Notes: generated by a model not told the origin, from the sequence alone. DNA of 64,000 nucleotides from Dictyobacter formicarum (GCF_016587435.1 NZ_BNJJ01000007.1:331645-395644), one strand, 5' to 3'; counted from the first letter of the stretch, positions 25,832 to 34,458 are shown. Translations and numbers: made by a program.

Positions 25832-26701
25832 ATGGGACTTATTGAAACTGATGAGACGAATCTATATACGTTCGAGCCGTTTGCAGCCCATGCATTCTAT
25901 ACGGAGGTGAACCGCGCACTGGTTAAGCAGACGCTTGCCCATCTCAAGCCACAGACGGAAGGTGAAACGCTAACGATTGTGGATATGGCATGTGGAACCG
26001 GCGCGGTCACTCGTCTCATCGCCGAAGAGTTGGTAAAACAGGGTCGAGTAAGCAATATTAAACTGGTGGGCGTCGACCCATCGGCGGAGGCGTTACGCCG
26101 TGCGCAGAAGGGTATGGAGGAATCACAACTCCCCATTTCAGCGCAATTCATCCAGGGTGAATCCGAAGATTTGCCACGCATCGTCCAAAATGTTGACGCC
26201 GCATTCTTCTGCAATGCCATCCACCTGGTACCAGATAAATTGGCGGCCTTCAAACAGGTATCCTCTATCCTTGCGCCCCAGGGCATTTTTGGCTGCAATA
26301 GCGCCTTTTATGAGGGCACCTATGTGCCAGGCACAGAGCGCTTCTACCGTCTGTGGACCCGGCGCGCAGTGGGTTGGCTGAAAAAAGAGCATCCAGAGGC
26401 TCGTCTATCACGCGAGGCCAAAGCGATGGCGATGCAATGGTTGACCAGAGATGAGTATATCCAGGATCTCAAGCAGAGCGGTTTTGCCAGCGTTGAAACG
26501 GAGCAAAATGATGCCGTTATCTCGTTGGATGGCTGGCGCGACCTGGGTCAATACTGGCTCTTCATCGAAGGCGCCCTGCCAGGCGTGGCGCTACCCCTGG
26601 CCGCCAAAGCCCTCGAAGTCGCGGTCTATCAGGCTGGCGAAGAACTCGGGCTCACCGAAATTCCCCGCACCTGGCTGCAAATGGTCGCCATTAAAAGATA
26701 A
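25832..26701 (+). CDS. Class I SAM-dependent methyltransferase
   Basis: 289 residues from ATG 25832, ten bases after GGAGG; a frame open from 25808 is less likely. Motif I IVDMACGTGAVTRLIAEEL binds SAM, followed by VGVDPSAEALRRAQKGM and a late motif with DAAFFCNAIHLV. The C-terminal 120 residues carry a helical cap, common in small-molecule methyltransferases of the UbiE type. The substrate is unknown. Confidence 0.85.
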   Translation: MGLIETDETNLYTFEPFAAHAFYTEVNRALVKQTLAHLKPQTEGETLTIVDMACGTGAVTRLIAEELVKQGRVSNIKLVGVDPSAEALRRAQKGMEESQLPISAQFIQGESEDLPRIVQNVDAAFFCNAIHLVPDKLAAFKQVSSILAPQGIFGCNSAFYEGTYVPGTERFYRLWTRRAVGWLKKEHPEARLSREAKAMAMQWLTRDEYIQDLKQSGFASVETEQNDAVISLDGWRDLGQYWLFIEGALPGVALPLAAKALEVAVYQAGEELGLTEIPRTWLQMVAIKR

Positions 26702-26738
26702 CAACGATACATGCATATGGTGTGCTACAATGGGCAAT

Positions 26739-26767
26739 GGGAATCTTTATCTACACGAAAGATTCCC
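26739..26767 (+). terminator. Hairpin terminator after the methyltransferase
   Basis: GGGAATCTTT (26739-26748) pairs with AAAGATTCCC (26758-26767); ATGATCCATTTTTT follows. The T-run is six bases off, so a moderate terminator. Confidence 0.5.
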
Positions 26768-26831
26768 ATGATCCATTTTTTCCTATTTAACCGCTAGCAA
26801 TGCACACTATCGCTAGAACAGGAGCATATGC

Positions 26832-27629
26832 ATGCAATGGGCCGCTGTTTCAGGAGCCTTTCTCGCTTCTGCCGTTGAATTTGTAGAGGCCTTTACCATC
26901 GTTCTGGTGGTTGGCGTCACCATTAACTGGCGCAGTTCCCTGCTGGGAGCCTTTGCCGCCGCCGCTACCCTCGCCCTCATTATCGCCACCTTTGGCGTCG
27001 CCCTCATCAACTTTGTTCCACTCGGAATCCTACGCCTGGTCATCGGAGTATTGCTGATCCTCTTCGGCCTGAAGTGGCTCAAGAAAGCCATCCTGCGTTA
27101 CAGCGGACTCAAAGCGCTGCACGATGAAGAGGCCATCTTTGAAGAGACGATGGCCGAGGTCCGGGCGCGGGGTGAGGCCGTTTCGCCGCGCGTCCATCCC
27201 TTTGGCCTGGCGCTTTCCTATAAAGCTGTGCTGCTAGAAGGGCTGGAGGTCGCCTTCATCGTGATCACCTTCGGCAGTAGCGCGGTCACTCCTACCTGCA
27301 CCCAGGCATGCGGTATCAATCTAGCGGCTCTCGGAGCCACGCTGGCCGGCATCCTGGTCATCTTACTCGGCGCCCTGGTACGCGCCCCGCTCACCAGGAT
27401 TCCCGAAAACACGCTCAAGTTTGTAGTTGGCATCATGCTCACCACGTTTGGCACCTTCTGGACCGGTGAGGGGTTGGGCGTTGAATGGCTCTTCTCAGAC
27501 GCCTTCCTGATCATCCTGGCCGCCCTCTACCTGCTCACGACGCTAGCCCTGATTGCCTGGCTCAAACAATCCAAACAGCAGCGCGCAGCCTCGACATCCA
27601 CGGTCCCACCAGTACTAGAGCGCAAGTAG
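26832..27629 (+). CDS. COG4280-like polytopic membrane protein
   Basis: 265 residues with about seven spans. Two acidic membrane motifs stand out: SAVEFVEAFTIVLVVG near the start and LLEGLEVAFIVITFG in the middle, similar in shape to the paired Glu motifs of FTR1-type iron permeases and of GDT1/TMEM165 cation transporters. A metal-ion transport role is therefore plausible but not shown. GGAGC lies before ATG 26832. A 68-aa membrane protein follows 17 bases later, probably in the same operon. Confidence 0.7.
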   Translation: MQWAAVSGAFLASAVEFVEAFTIVLVVGVTINWRSSLLGAFAAAATLALIIATFGVALINFVPLGILRLVIGVLLILFGLKWLKKAILRYSGLKALHDEEAIFEETMAEVRARGEAVSPRVHPFGLALSYKAVLLEGLEVAFIVITFGSSAVTPTCTQACGINLAALGATLAGILVILLGALVRAPLTRIPENTLKFVVGIMLTTFGTFWTGEGLGVEWLFSDAFLIILAALYLLTTLALIAWLKQSKQQRAASTSTVPPVLERK

Positions 27630-27646
27630 GAAAAGGAAGGATACAC

Positions 27647-27853
27647 ATGAATGTCATCAAAGCCATCTACAATTTCATTGCCGGCGACATGGTCATCCTC
27701 GTCGGCGTCCTGATCCTGCTGGCTGTGCTGCTGCTGATCAACAATGTGGCGGCCCTCGCGCCGATCCGCGTCATCACAGGCCCCGTGTTGATCATCGCCC
27801 TGCTAGCAATCCTGGTCGCCACCCTGCTACGCGAAATCAAACCGAAACCATAA
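27647..27853 (+). CDS. Small two-span membrane protein (68 aa)
   Basis: ATG 27647 follows AAAAGGAAGG. Two hydrophobic segments (VILVGVLILLAVLLLIN and VITGPVLIIALLAILVATLL) are separated by about ten residues, with a basic tail (REIKPKP). It is probably co-transcribed with the COG4280-like gene and may be an accessory subunit. No family name is known to me. Confidence 0.7.
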   Translation: MNVIKAIYNFIAGDMVILVGVLILLAVLLLINNVAALAPIRVITGPVLIIALLAILVATLLREIKPKP

Positions 27854-27884
27854 GGCCAAAGGGGTGTGTCACAAGCCATTCAAA

Positions 27885-27931
27885 CCAGGAGAAGTGCGCA
27901 TGCTTTTTTTCGAGCCGCATTCTTCTCCTGG
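27885..27931 (+). terminator. Hairpin after the small membrane protein gene
   Basis: CCAGGAGAA (27885-27893) pairs with TTCTCCTGG (27923-27931); the loop contains a seven-T run. Likely transcript end, but the shape is unusual for an intrinsic terminator. Confidence 0.4.
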
Positions 27932-27981
27932 CGGTTAATTACGCCATGAGAGTTTTTTTATAGTAATATAACTTTTTTCTG

Positions 27982-28010
27982 TTGACGTTATAGTTGTTAA
28001 TTGGTATCAT
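27982..28010 (+). promoter_or_regulatory. Strong sigma-70-type promoter
   Basis: TTGACG (27982-27987), 17 bases, TATCAT (28005-28010). It should start the HTH-GAF gene with a leader of about 45 bases. Confidence 0.65.
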
Positions 28011-28060
28011 GATCTTAATTGGGTGCTTTTCATAGCAATTTCAGCGATTAAGGTAAAAAT

Positions 28061-29089
28061 ATGCAAGAAGCACGGACGTGGCGCGAATTATTAGGAAAAA
28101 TTATCAGTGATCCTAAAGAAAAACAACATTTAATAGAGACACTGAACGTTACTTCTATCACATTTACGCGCTGGGTCAGTGGTGAGTCTGATCCCCGTCC
28201 TCAGAACCTACGCCAGCTCATTAATGCGTTACCACAGCGCTACCAGGAGCAAATGCGCCAGCTGATCAAAGAGGAAAAGGGCGTAGCAGAAATTATAGCC
28301 GCACCGCAAGAAGTTTCTCTGAAAACCATTCCCTCTGAATTTTATGCTCGTGTCCTGGTGGCACGAGCATCCATAGCTGAGAATTTACGCTTCTGGTCAA
28401 CCTCTCACCTCATATTGCAGCAGGCGATAGGGCAACTTGACCCGGAACGCCGTGGTATGTCAATCTGGGTAGTGCGCTGTATGCCACCATCTGGACCATA
28501 CAAGAAGGTGCGCAGCCTGCGTGAAAGCGTAGGGCTGGGAACGCCCCCCTGGGTCGGCAACCTCGAACAGACTGCGATGTTCCTGGGCGCCGAGTCCCTG
28601 GCCGGCAATGTGGTTACGCTCTGCCGACCTGGCATTATTCAGAATCTGGATAAAGAACATAATCTGATGCCAGCTTCGCGCGTCGAGTATGAGAAAAGCG
28701 CGGCCATCTATCCTATCCTGTACGCAGGAAGGATCGCCGGCGTCTTGCTCGTATCTAGCACCCAGATTGACTATTTCCTATCTCAGGCGCGCACCGACCT
28801 GGTTCAACAGTATGCGGACCTGGTAGCCCTGGCCTTTGAACCACAAGATTTCTATGCGCCAGAGGATATTGCGCTCTGTGTGATGCCTTCCCACAGGCAG
28901 CAGAAAGAATATTTCTCAAGGTTTCGCCAGATGGTGGCAGAAACCATGCTGCGAGCCGCGACAAAGAATCAGCCGGTCAATAACCAGCAAGCAGATATGC
29001 TGGTCTGGAAGAGGTTAGAGGAAGAACTCTTACAGATACCTGCACGTAACGTTGTACATATCAATTTAGAAACCAACAACTACAATTAA
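28061..29089 (+). CDS. Regulator with HTH and GAF-like domain
   Basis: 342 residues. The first 60 resemble an XRE-type DNA-binding domain (LIETLNVTSITFTRWVSGES, DPRPQNLRQL). The middle 150 form a GAF-like sensor (ILYAGRIAGVLLVSSTQIDYF is typical). The C-terminus is helical. It probably binds DNA in response to a small ligand or redox signal. It has its own promoter at 27982. The following gene starts just 27 bases after the stop, so the two may share a transcript. Confidence 0.7.
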   Translation: MQEARTWRELLGKIISDPKEKQHLIETLNVTSITFTRWVSGESDPRPQNLRQLINALPQRYQEQMRQLIKEEKGVAEIIAAPQEVSLKTIPSEFYARVLVARASIAENLRFWSTSHLILQQAIGQLDPERRGMSIWVVRCMPPSGPYKKVRSLRESVGLGTPPWVGNLEQTAMFLGAESLAGNVVTLCRPGIIQNLDKEHNLMPASRVEYEKSAAIYPILYAGRIAGVLLVSSTQIDYFLSQARTDLVQQYADLVALAFEPQDFYAPEDIALCVMPSHRQQKEYFSRFRQMVAETMLRAATKNQPVNNQQADMLVWKRLEEELLQIPARNVVHINLETNNYN

Positions 29090-29116
29090 ACGTGGAAATA
29101 GACAGAGGACAAAGCG

Positions 29117-29935
29117 ACGCGACAGACAACTTTTAGCGATAACTTCGAACAGGGCATCCATCCCCACTGGATACAAACCTGCATCGGCACTGGTTCGCTT
29201 CAGCTTGAAGCGTCTACGCTACAGATGGTGCTACCAGAGAATCCTGCCGGCCACTATGCTGATGCCCAGATTGACGATTATGGGCAACTACCCCGCGCAC
29301 AATTTCCCTGGCGCCCACCCCTGCGGATGGAGGTGCGGGCCCGCGCGTCCCATCCCGCGGCCGACGCAACGACGGGAACACAGGACATGACGGTTTTGCG
29401 CGGCACGGCGGGCTTCGGCTTCTGGAATTATCCTTTCTCGGTGCGAGGTGATATCCTTATGCTACCGGAGGCGGTCTGGTTCTTTTATGCCGCCCCACCC
29501 TCGAATATGGCCCTGGTCCCTGGCGTGCCCGGCTGGGGCTGGAAGGCCCAGGTCATCCATAGTATGCGCCCCGGCGCCTTGCTGGCAACGCTGCCCACCG
29601 CACTGGCTACCGGCTGGGGTCGCCTGAGCCAGAACAGCGCACCCGCGGCCCGCTGGCTGCAAAAACTGAGCGGCGCCCAGGAAGCGCTGATACAGACCGA
29701 TATAATGGCCTGGCACACCTATAGCCTGGAATGGTGGGCGAACGAAGCTCTGTTCTGGGTCGATGGCAACCAGATTTTACGCGCGCCACAGCCTCCCACG
29801 CGTCCCCTTGGCTTTGTCGCCTGGCTCGACAACCAGTACGCGGTCGCCACGCCGCGAGGAGTGCTCCGCTTCGGCGCCACCCCAACCGCTACCCAATGGC
29901 TGGCCATCGACAACATCCAGATCCAGCCCCTCTAA
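29117..29935 (+). CDS. Concanavalin-like (LamG/GH16-fold) protein with probable ACG start
   Basis: The protein-like frame is open from 29102 and reads TTFSDNFEQGIHPHWIQTCI well before the first ATG (29225). No ATG, GTG or TTG precedes it in frame. AGAGGA stands seven bases before an in-frame ACG at 29117, exactly where a start codon belongs. Either ACG is used or the ATG was lost. The 272-residue product has a jelly-roll look (HTYSLEWWANEALFWVDG) but lacks the GH16 catalytic ExDxxE, so it probably binds rather than cuts. There is no signal peptide. Confidence 0.6.
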   Translation, partial: TRQTTFSDNFEQGIHPHWIQTCIGTGSLQLEASTLQMVLPENPAGHYADAQIDDYGQLPRAQFPWRPPLRMEVRARASHPAADATTGTQDMTVLRGTAGFGFWNYPFSVRGDILMLPEAVWFFYAAPPSNMALVPGVPGWGWKAQVIHSMRPGALLATLPTALATGWGRLSQNSAPAARWLQKLSGAQEALIQTDIMAWHTYSLEWWANEALFWVDGNQILRAPQPPTRPLGFVAWLDNQYAVATPRGVLRFGATPTATQWLAIDNIQIQPL

Positions 29936-30061
29936 GAGAGCCAAACAGAGCAAAACAATCCTTGACTGTTGTTTTCCTGCGCGCAATTACTGCTGTGCTT
30001 GCACTATCGGCCCGACATCCTGCACAATGGGAGAACTTATCATAAAGAAGGAGAAAAGTTC

Positions 30062-30823
30062 ATGAGCACCATTCCCTTAGCACTCACCGGACAGGTGGCG
30101 CTGGTAACCGGGGCCAGTAGCGGGCTCGGGCGCGCAACAGCTCAAGCGCTCGCCCAGGCAGGAGCAGATATCGTCCTCCTGGCACGCGGAGCCAACGACC
30201 TGAAGCAAGTCGGCGCGGAAATTGAGTCTGTGGGGCGCCGGGCGCTCCCATTGCCAGGAGATCTAGCTGACGAAGATTACATTCTGAACGCAGTGCAACG
30301 CACCATCTCTACCTTCGGGCACATTGATGTTCTGGTCAATGCAGCGGGATTCGATGTTCCAGGAGCGGTGACCGATCTTCCCACAAGCGATTGGGACTAT
30401 GTGGTAGACGTGAATCTGCGTGCGCCCTTCCTGTTAGCAAAGGCTGTTTTCCCACACATGCGCCAGGCGAGACATGGGACCATCATCAACGTTTCTTCTG
30501 TGGCTGGTAAACGTGGCTGGGCCAATGCTGCGGCTTACTGTGCCTCCAAATTTGGCTTGACTGGTTTGACCCAGTCACTTGCTGCCGAAGGCAAAGCCCA
30601 TGGAATTCGTGCGTGTATCCTCTATCCTGGAGGAATGGCAACCAATTGGGGTGCCTGGGGAGCAAACGCTCGGCAGGCCAGGCCAGAGAATACACGGCCA
30701 GTGACAAAAGCCTTACCCTCGACAGAGGTAGCCGACCTGATTGTCTGGATGGCGGCCGCACCGGGAGAACTGGTTCTCAACGAAGTTGTCGTTAGCCCAC
30801 TGGAAGAACAAGGATGGCCGTAA
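30062..30823 (+). CDS. Short-chain dehydrogenase/reductase
   Basis: 253 residues from ATG 30062 after AAGGAG; upstream frame has no start signal. Cofactor site ALVTGASSGLGRATA, NAAG in VNAAGFDVPG, catalytic Ser in INVSSVAGKRG and Tyr/Lys in YCASKFGL. The C-terminus differs from FabG (VVSPLEEQGWP), closer to the COG4221/NADP-dependent group. Substrate unknown. It converges with the alpha/beta hydrolase, leaving a 46-base gap. Confidence 0.87.
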   Translation: MSTIPLALTGQVALVTGASSGLGRATAQALAQAGADIVLLARGANDLKQVGAEIESVGRRALPLPGDLADEDYILNAVQRTISTFGHIDVLVNAAGFDVPGAVTDLPTSDWDYVVDVNLRAPFLLAKAVFPHMRQARHGTIINVSSVAGKRGWANAAAYCASKFGLTGLTQSLAAEGKAHGIRACILYPGGMATNWGAWGANARQARPENTRPVTKALPSTEVADLIVWMAAAPGELVLNEVVVSPLEEQGWP

Positions 30824-30869
30824 CCAGGAAGGCAACAGCTACAGGGTATCTTCATTGCATCAGAGTACT

Positions 30870-31655
30870 TTAAGGAGCGGTGAAAAACTCGATCAGAGCG
30901 GGGGCCATGGCTTCGGCGCTGACGTCATGCGTCTGACCTTCAAGGGTGCGGTACTGAGCGTTGGGGATGGCACTCGCGAGGGCCTGGGCTGTGTCGCGCA
31001 TCCATGCCATGCCAGCGCCGCCGGCCATCACAAGTGTGGGGATGGCGACGGAGTTGGCCTGCTTGCTCGGCAGCATACCATCTCCCAGGATGGTAGTGTC
31101 GTAGATCAGCGTGGGGGCGATCCCCTCCATCAGCGGCCACATCGGTGAGTTGCGCATCTGGCCGATAGCTTCGGCGGGCATCCCAACCTGCGTCATAAAG
31201 AACTCAACCATATCGCCTCGACGACCTTCCGCGTGCAATCGTTTAAACTGCTTCAAGTTCTCTTCTGGCTGGCCGCGCACACTCTCATCAAGGTTGAATG
31301 GCGGCTCATACAATGCCAACTTCTTGATGGAGAGTCCGCTGGCCGCGGCAGCCAGGGACAGGGCCGCGCCTGAGGAAATACCATAGACAAAGGCCGATCC
31401 GCCAGCCTCTTGAATGAGAGCATCTAAATCTTCGATCTCGCGCTCAACCGCATAGGGGGCCGTATCGCCGCTCTCGCCCCGGCCACGGCGATCATAGGCA
31501 AATACCGTGAAGTGCGGTGCAAGCTTCGCCACCAGTGGTCCCATTGGCCCGAACGCTCGATAGCACATAGCGCCATCGACCAGGATGAGCGGCGCTCCTT
31601 CACCAGAGCGATCATAGGCGATTGTAGCGCCGTCTTTGGAATGTACTTTACCCAT
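30870..31655 (-). CDS. Alpha/beta hydrolase
   Basis: 261 residues from ATG 31655 after GAGGAGG. Fold marks: ILVDGAMCYRAFGPMGPLV (oxyanion region), VFAYDRRGRGESGD, nucleophile Ser in FVYGISSGAALSL, a late Asp and His in GQTHDVSAEAM. Close to small esterases or epoxide-hydrolase-like enzymes of the family that carries YDRRGRGxS. Substrate cannot be inferred. Confidence 0.88.
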   Translation of the reverse strand: MGKVHSKDGATIAYDRSGEGAPLILVDGAMCYRAFGPMGPLVAKLAPHFTVFAYDRRGRGESGDTAPYAVEREIEDLDALIQEAGGSAFVYGISSGAALSLAAAASGLSIKKLALYEPPFNLDESVRGQPEENLKQFKRLHAEGRRGDMVEFFMTQVGMPAEAIGQMRNSPMWPLMEGIAPTLIYDTTILGDGMLPSKQANSVAIPTLVMAGGAGMAWMRDTAQALASAIPNAQYRTLEGQTHDVSAEAMAPALIEFFTAP

Positions 31656-31811
31656 GTTCAGGTTCCTCCTCATACCTATCCTGTAGTTTGAGTATCGACT
31701 ATCCATAAGTACAATCAGTATACAGCTTCGGATCAGAAAAAACTTCTTCAATCTTGCTCTAATAAATAAATACAGACATCTTCTGAAAAAAAGGAAAAGA
31801 CATACAGGCGG

Positions 31812-31840
31812 TTGACCACGGGTTATTGATGTGTTATGAT
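31812..31840 (+). promoter_or_regulatory. Strong promoter ahead of the structured leader
   Basis: TTGACC (31812-31817), 17 bases, TATGAT (31835-31840). Transcription would begin near 31847, about 250 bases before the VOC gene. Confidence 0.65.
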
Positions 31841-31846
31841 GACAGC

Positions 31847-32098
31847 GTCAAAAGGCAGGACCGGTTAGGTAGCCCGGTCGCCCTCATGTAACTCATTGAG
31901 GGTAACTGTCCCCGCGCAGCAGCGCCCGGACCCACGACAATAACGGCAGATGAAGTGCATCTGCTGACTTGTTGAGGTCCGATGCTTGCAAGTGGGAATA
32001 TTTCCGTACGGCGAGGAAAATCGGCCGCAAGGGCCGAACCTACCGTGGGGATGATGCGATGCGTCATCACATCGGACCTCCAATCTCAGGAGGTTCTT
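31847..32098 (+). ncRNA. Candidate structured leader RNA before the VOC gene
   Basis: At least four hairpins follow the promoter: GACCGG/CCGGTC (31859-31879), CCCTCA/TGAGGG (31881-31902), GTCC-GCGC/GCGC-GGAC (about 31908-31930) and GCAGATG/CATCTGC (31946-31964). Then GAGGTCCGATG (about 31974-31984) pairs with CATCGGACCTC (about 32069-32079), enclosing a palindromic repeat and ending just before the ribosome-binding site AGGAGG. This suggests a regulatory leader or small RNA. It does not match any riboswitch consensus I know; TAGGTAGCCCGG only faintly recalls the cyclic-di-GMP type. Confidence 0.35.
32019..32044. repeat. GCAAG-loop hairpin repeat
   Basis: TCGGCC, GCAAG, GGCCGA, ACCTACC. It sits inside the large stem of the leader. 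Confidence 0.75.
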
Positions 32099-32464
32099 AT
32101 GCAACTCAACCACATCAATCTCTGTGTCAACGACCTTACCGCAGCACGCAACTTCTTCCAAACATGCTTCGATTTTCAGCTCCAGGAGCAAAAAGGTGAC
32201 GCAGTCGCCGTCATGAACGATGGGCATGGATTTCTGCTTGTCCTGAGCAACACGCAAGCATTTAAAAGTGAGGCACAGCCCTACCCAGAGAATTTTCATC
32301 TCGGATTTATCCTGGAAACAAGCGATCAGGTAGATCAGGCGTACAATCGCCTGGCTGCCGCTGAGCTTCAACTTCCACAAAGACCGAGAAAAATTAGAGG
32401 CAGCTACGGCTTCTACTTCACCGCCCTCAATGATATCCTCTTCGAGGTCAGCTGCCCTCTATAA
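32099..32464 (+). CDS. VOC (glyoxalase/bleomycin-resistance) family protein
   Basis: 121 residues from ATG 32099, six bases after AGGAGG. One full VOC module pair: QLNHINLCVNDLTAARNFFQ at the start, FHLGFILETSDQVDQAYNRL in the middle, YGFYFTALNDILFEVSCPL at the end. His4, His in FHLGF and Glu in FEVS are probable metal ligands. Members include glyoxalases, dioxygenases and antibiotic-binding proteins; the role here is open. The long structured leader suggests regulated expression. Confidence 0.85.
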   Translation: MQLNHINLCVNDLTAARNFFQTCFDFQLQEQKGDAVAVMNDGHGFLLVLSNTQAFKSEAQPYPENFHLGFILETSDQVDQAYNRLAAAELQLPQRPRKIRGSYGFYFTALNDILFEVSCPL

Positions 32465-32473
32465 CCTCTTTTG

Positions 32474-32510
32474 GGTTGATGGAAGTGGGGTGGTTCCGCT
32501 TCCATCAACC
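32474..32510. terminator. 12-bp hairpin after the VOC gene
   Basis: GGTTGATGGAAG (32474-32485) pairs perfectly with CTTCCATCAACC (32499-32510). No T-run follows, so termination is uncertain. Confidence 0.45.
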
Positions 32511-32516
32511 GGAAAT

Positions 32517-32665
32517 ATTCGCGCCTGCGGCCCTGACGCTACGCACCTGCGGTGCTCAAACGGTTTTATTCAAGCAGTGGTGCAAAAAACGCGTGCTGAG
32601 CACGCGTTTTTTGCACCACTGCTTGAATAAAAAAGGGCGTCCGCGCATGCGGACGCCCGAGCGCG
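32517..32665. repeat. Long-hairpin repeat, copy 3 (33-bp stem, 3-base loop)
   Basis: Module CGCGCCTGCGGCCCTGACGC (32519 on), then arms 32564-32596 and 32600-32632, loop TGA, perfect. A further palindrome GGGCGTCCGCGCATGCGGAC plus GCCC follows. Between two convergent genes (VOC and clpP). Confidence 0.9.
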
Positions 32666-32763
32666 GGCGCGCAGGTTTCCCACCCACATGGATGTATAAC
32701 AGACTGTAATAAAAAAGGATGAGATGCATACGTATGCATCCCACCCAAAGGTAGAGCCTGGCT

Positions 32764-33372
32764 CTATTCTTTATCGGCCAGGGGCAGAACTTCGTCGATA
32801 ATACCGTATTCAACCGCTTCTTCGGCGCTCATGAAGTAGTCGCGCTCGGTATCGCGTCGGATACGCTCTAGGGGTTGTCCGGTGTGTTTCTGAATGATGC
32901 CATTGATGACATCACGGGTGTACAGAATTTCTCGGGCGTGGATGTCGATGTCGGTCGCCTGACCACCGATGCCACCCTGAATCAAGGGCTGGTGCATATG
33001 GATGCGAGCATTCGGCAGAGAGCGGCGCCGACCTTTGTCTCCAGCCAGCAGCAGGATGGTGCCAAAGCTGGCTGCATAACCAACGCAGGTCGTGGCAATC
33101 GGGCAGGGCAGCGAGCGCATCGTGTCATAAATGGCCAGTCCGGCCGAGATGACACCTCCGGGCGAGCTGATGTACAGGTTGATCTCACGCTCCGAACTCT
33201 CAGCCGCCAGGAATAGGAGCTGCGCAACGATCAGATTGGCCATGGTATCCTCAACGGTCCCGTTGACCATGATGATCCGTTCCTTCAGTAAACGGGAATA
33301 GATGTCATAGGCGCGCTCACCGCGTCCGGTATTTTCTAAAACGGTCGGGACCAGTACACTGGAAGCCATCAT
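32764..33372 (-). CDS. clpP: ATP-dependent Clp protease proteolytic subunit
   Basis: About 202 residues from ATG 33372 (or 33369), after AAGGAG. Serine peptidase of the Clp chamber. Catalytic triad in place: Ser in [13 protein letters not shown], His in [11 protein letters not shown], Asp in [34 protein letters not shown] and [15 protein letters not shown] are typical. The N-terminal axial-loop region is present. The upstream 93-aa gene (33406) ends 33 bases before it, so both may be one operon. A ClgR-like regulator is divergent from the pair. Confidence 0.95.
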   Translation of the reverse strand: MMASSVLVPTVLENTGRGERAYDIYSRLLKERIIMVNGTVEDTMANLIVAQLLFLAAESSEREINLYISSPGGVISAGLAIYDTMRSLPCPIATTCVGYAASFGTILLLAGDKGRRRSLPNARIHMHQPLIQGGIGGQATDIDIHAREILYTRDVINGIIQKHTGQPLERIRRDTERDYFMSAEEAVEYGIIDEVLPLADKE

Positions 33373-33405
33373 ATATATTCTCCTTCTAAAAGCTGGCAAC
33401 GCTTT

Positions 33406-33687
33406 TTAAGCATTCAAGTTTTGGCGTACAAAGTAGTAGTAGACACGGGAACCGCTGCCTGAGACGCGCTCATCCAGCACGTTAACCAGGATCCAGCCAT
33501 CTTTCCCCAGCTCGTTCAACTGCTCGGCATTGACCAGTGCATCCTCTCGGGTATCAATGGTGAGCAGATGATATTCCCACTGCGCCTGCTTGACTGGCGC
33601 AACCTCATAAATGGTAGGAATTGGTAAGGACGAACGGACTTCAGGACCTGCTAACTGCGGTGCAAACGGTTGTGGTGAAAAAAACAT
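33406..33687 (-). CDS. DUF4177-like small protein (93 aa)
   Basis: Start ATG 33687 after AAAAGGA. A Pro-rich N-terminus, then WEYHLLTID, LNELGKDGWILVNVLDE and YYYFVRQ, the pattern of the small DUF4177 fold. No catalytic residues are evident. It precedes clpP by 33 bases and is probably co-transcribed with it. Confidence 0.7.
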   Translation of the reverse strand: MFFSPQPFAPQLAGPEVRSSLPIPTIYEVAPVKQAQWEYHLLTIDTREDALVNAEQLNELGKDGWILVNVLDERVSGSGSRVYYYFVRQNLNA

Positions 33688-33788
33688 GATCCTTTTTCCT
33701 CTTTTCTCTGGCACTATTTCTTCGCAATCACGCTTAATCAATTTTTTTCATCTAAAAAGTAAAGACCTGTAGCATTGCTTTACTTAAC

Positions 33789-33817
33789 TTGAATATAGCA
33801 GGCTAATAGCCTATACT
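33789..33817 (+). promoter_or_regulatory. Promoter with an internal dyad (possible autoregulation)
   Basis: TTGAAT (33789-33794), 17 bases, TATACT (33812-33817), for the XRE gene at 33953. The spacer holds GGCTAATAGCC (33800-33810), a perfect short dyad. Downstream, AGCATAGGTA occurs twice (about 33839 and 33869). These are operator candidates between clpP and the regulator. Confidence 0.5.
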
Positions 33818-33952
33818 GATAGGGGATAGCTATGCTTTTAGCATAGGTATATTTTTGAGCAATGCTCTCAGCATAGGTAAAAAACATACAGTGAGCGCTT
33901 AAATAGATACAATACTAATAAACTACTACGCTATACAATGAGGTGGTAAACC

Positions 33953-34351
33953 ATGGCTGATTTACAAGAAACTCTCGGGCGTGTCGTACGCCAGGAACGC
34001 CAGTATCGCAATCTGACGATTAAAGAGCTGGGAGAAAAAGCTGGCCTCTCAGAAATTTATGTGGGAGAAATTGAGCGTGGACAGAAGTATCCGTCAGCCA
34101 AGGTGCTGGAAAGCCTGGCCCGGGCCCTGGGATTGGATATCGCGGAGTTGCTGGAGTTGATGGCGGAAGCCATTCGCAGCGAGCGTGAACCCGAGTATAC
34201 ACGCGTGATTGGCTTTACTGTGCCTACGACCAGTGGTCAGCCGCGGCGCACGGTCATCAAGCGGATCGTCAATCTGCTGGATGAAGGTGAGATTGAGAGC
34301 GTGACCAACTTCGGTGCCTTCTTGCTCTCCAGGCACCTAACACCTCAATAA
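33953..34351 (+). CDS. XRE-family regulator, ClgR-like
   Basis: 132 residues. HTH at about 10-65: VVRQERQYRNLTIKELGEKA, GLSEIYVGEIERGQKYPSA, KVLESLARALGLDIAELL. ClgR of actinobacteria, which activates clp genes, has the same build and the SEIERG-type recognition helix. The divergent position next to clpP supports a role in Clp control; inferred from context. The C-terminal 50 residues are unlike typical ClgR. AGGTGG lies before the start. Confidence 0.8.
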   Translation: MADLQETLGRVVRQERQYRNLTIKELGEKAGLSEIYVGEIERGQKYPSAKVLESLARALGLDIAELLELMAEAIRSEREPEYTRVIGFTVPTTSGQPRRTVIKRIVNLLDEGEIESVTNFGAFLLSRHLTPQ

Positions 34352-34361
34352 TACACCACTT

Positions 34362-34384
34362 CGTAGATGCGCCCGCAAGGGGCA
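34362..34384. repeat. GCAAG-loop repeat (reverse tail)
   Basis: CGTAGATGCGCCCGCAAGGG then GC. Partial copy with the tail on the left. Confidence 0.6.
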
Positions 34385-34458
34385 ATAACATTTCATGTAT
34401 CTGGCTTTTCGCCTCGAAGATCGCACCCCGTAGGGAACGTTACGTGCGAGGAGGAAGA

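Noticed and set aside
31859..31935. tRNA or cyclic-di-GMP riboswitch
   Set aside because: No acceptor stem or T-loop; only TAGGTAGCC recalls the riboswitch and the remaining conserved parts are missing.
32556..32813. Similar open frames on both strands over the hairpin
   Set aside because: A perfect inverted repeat gives the same peptide on both strands; no start signals.
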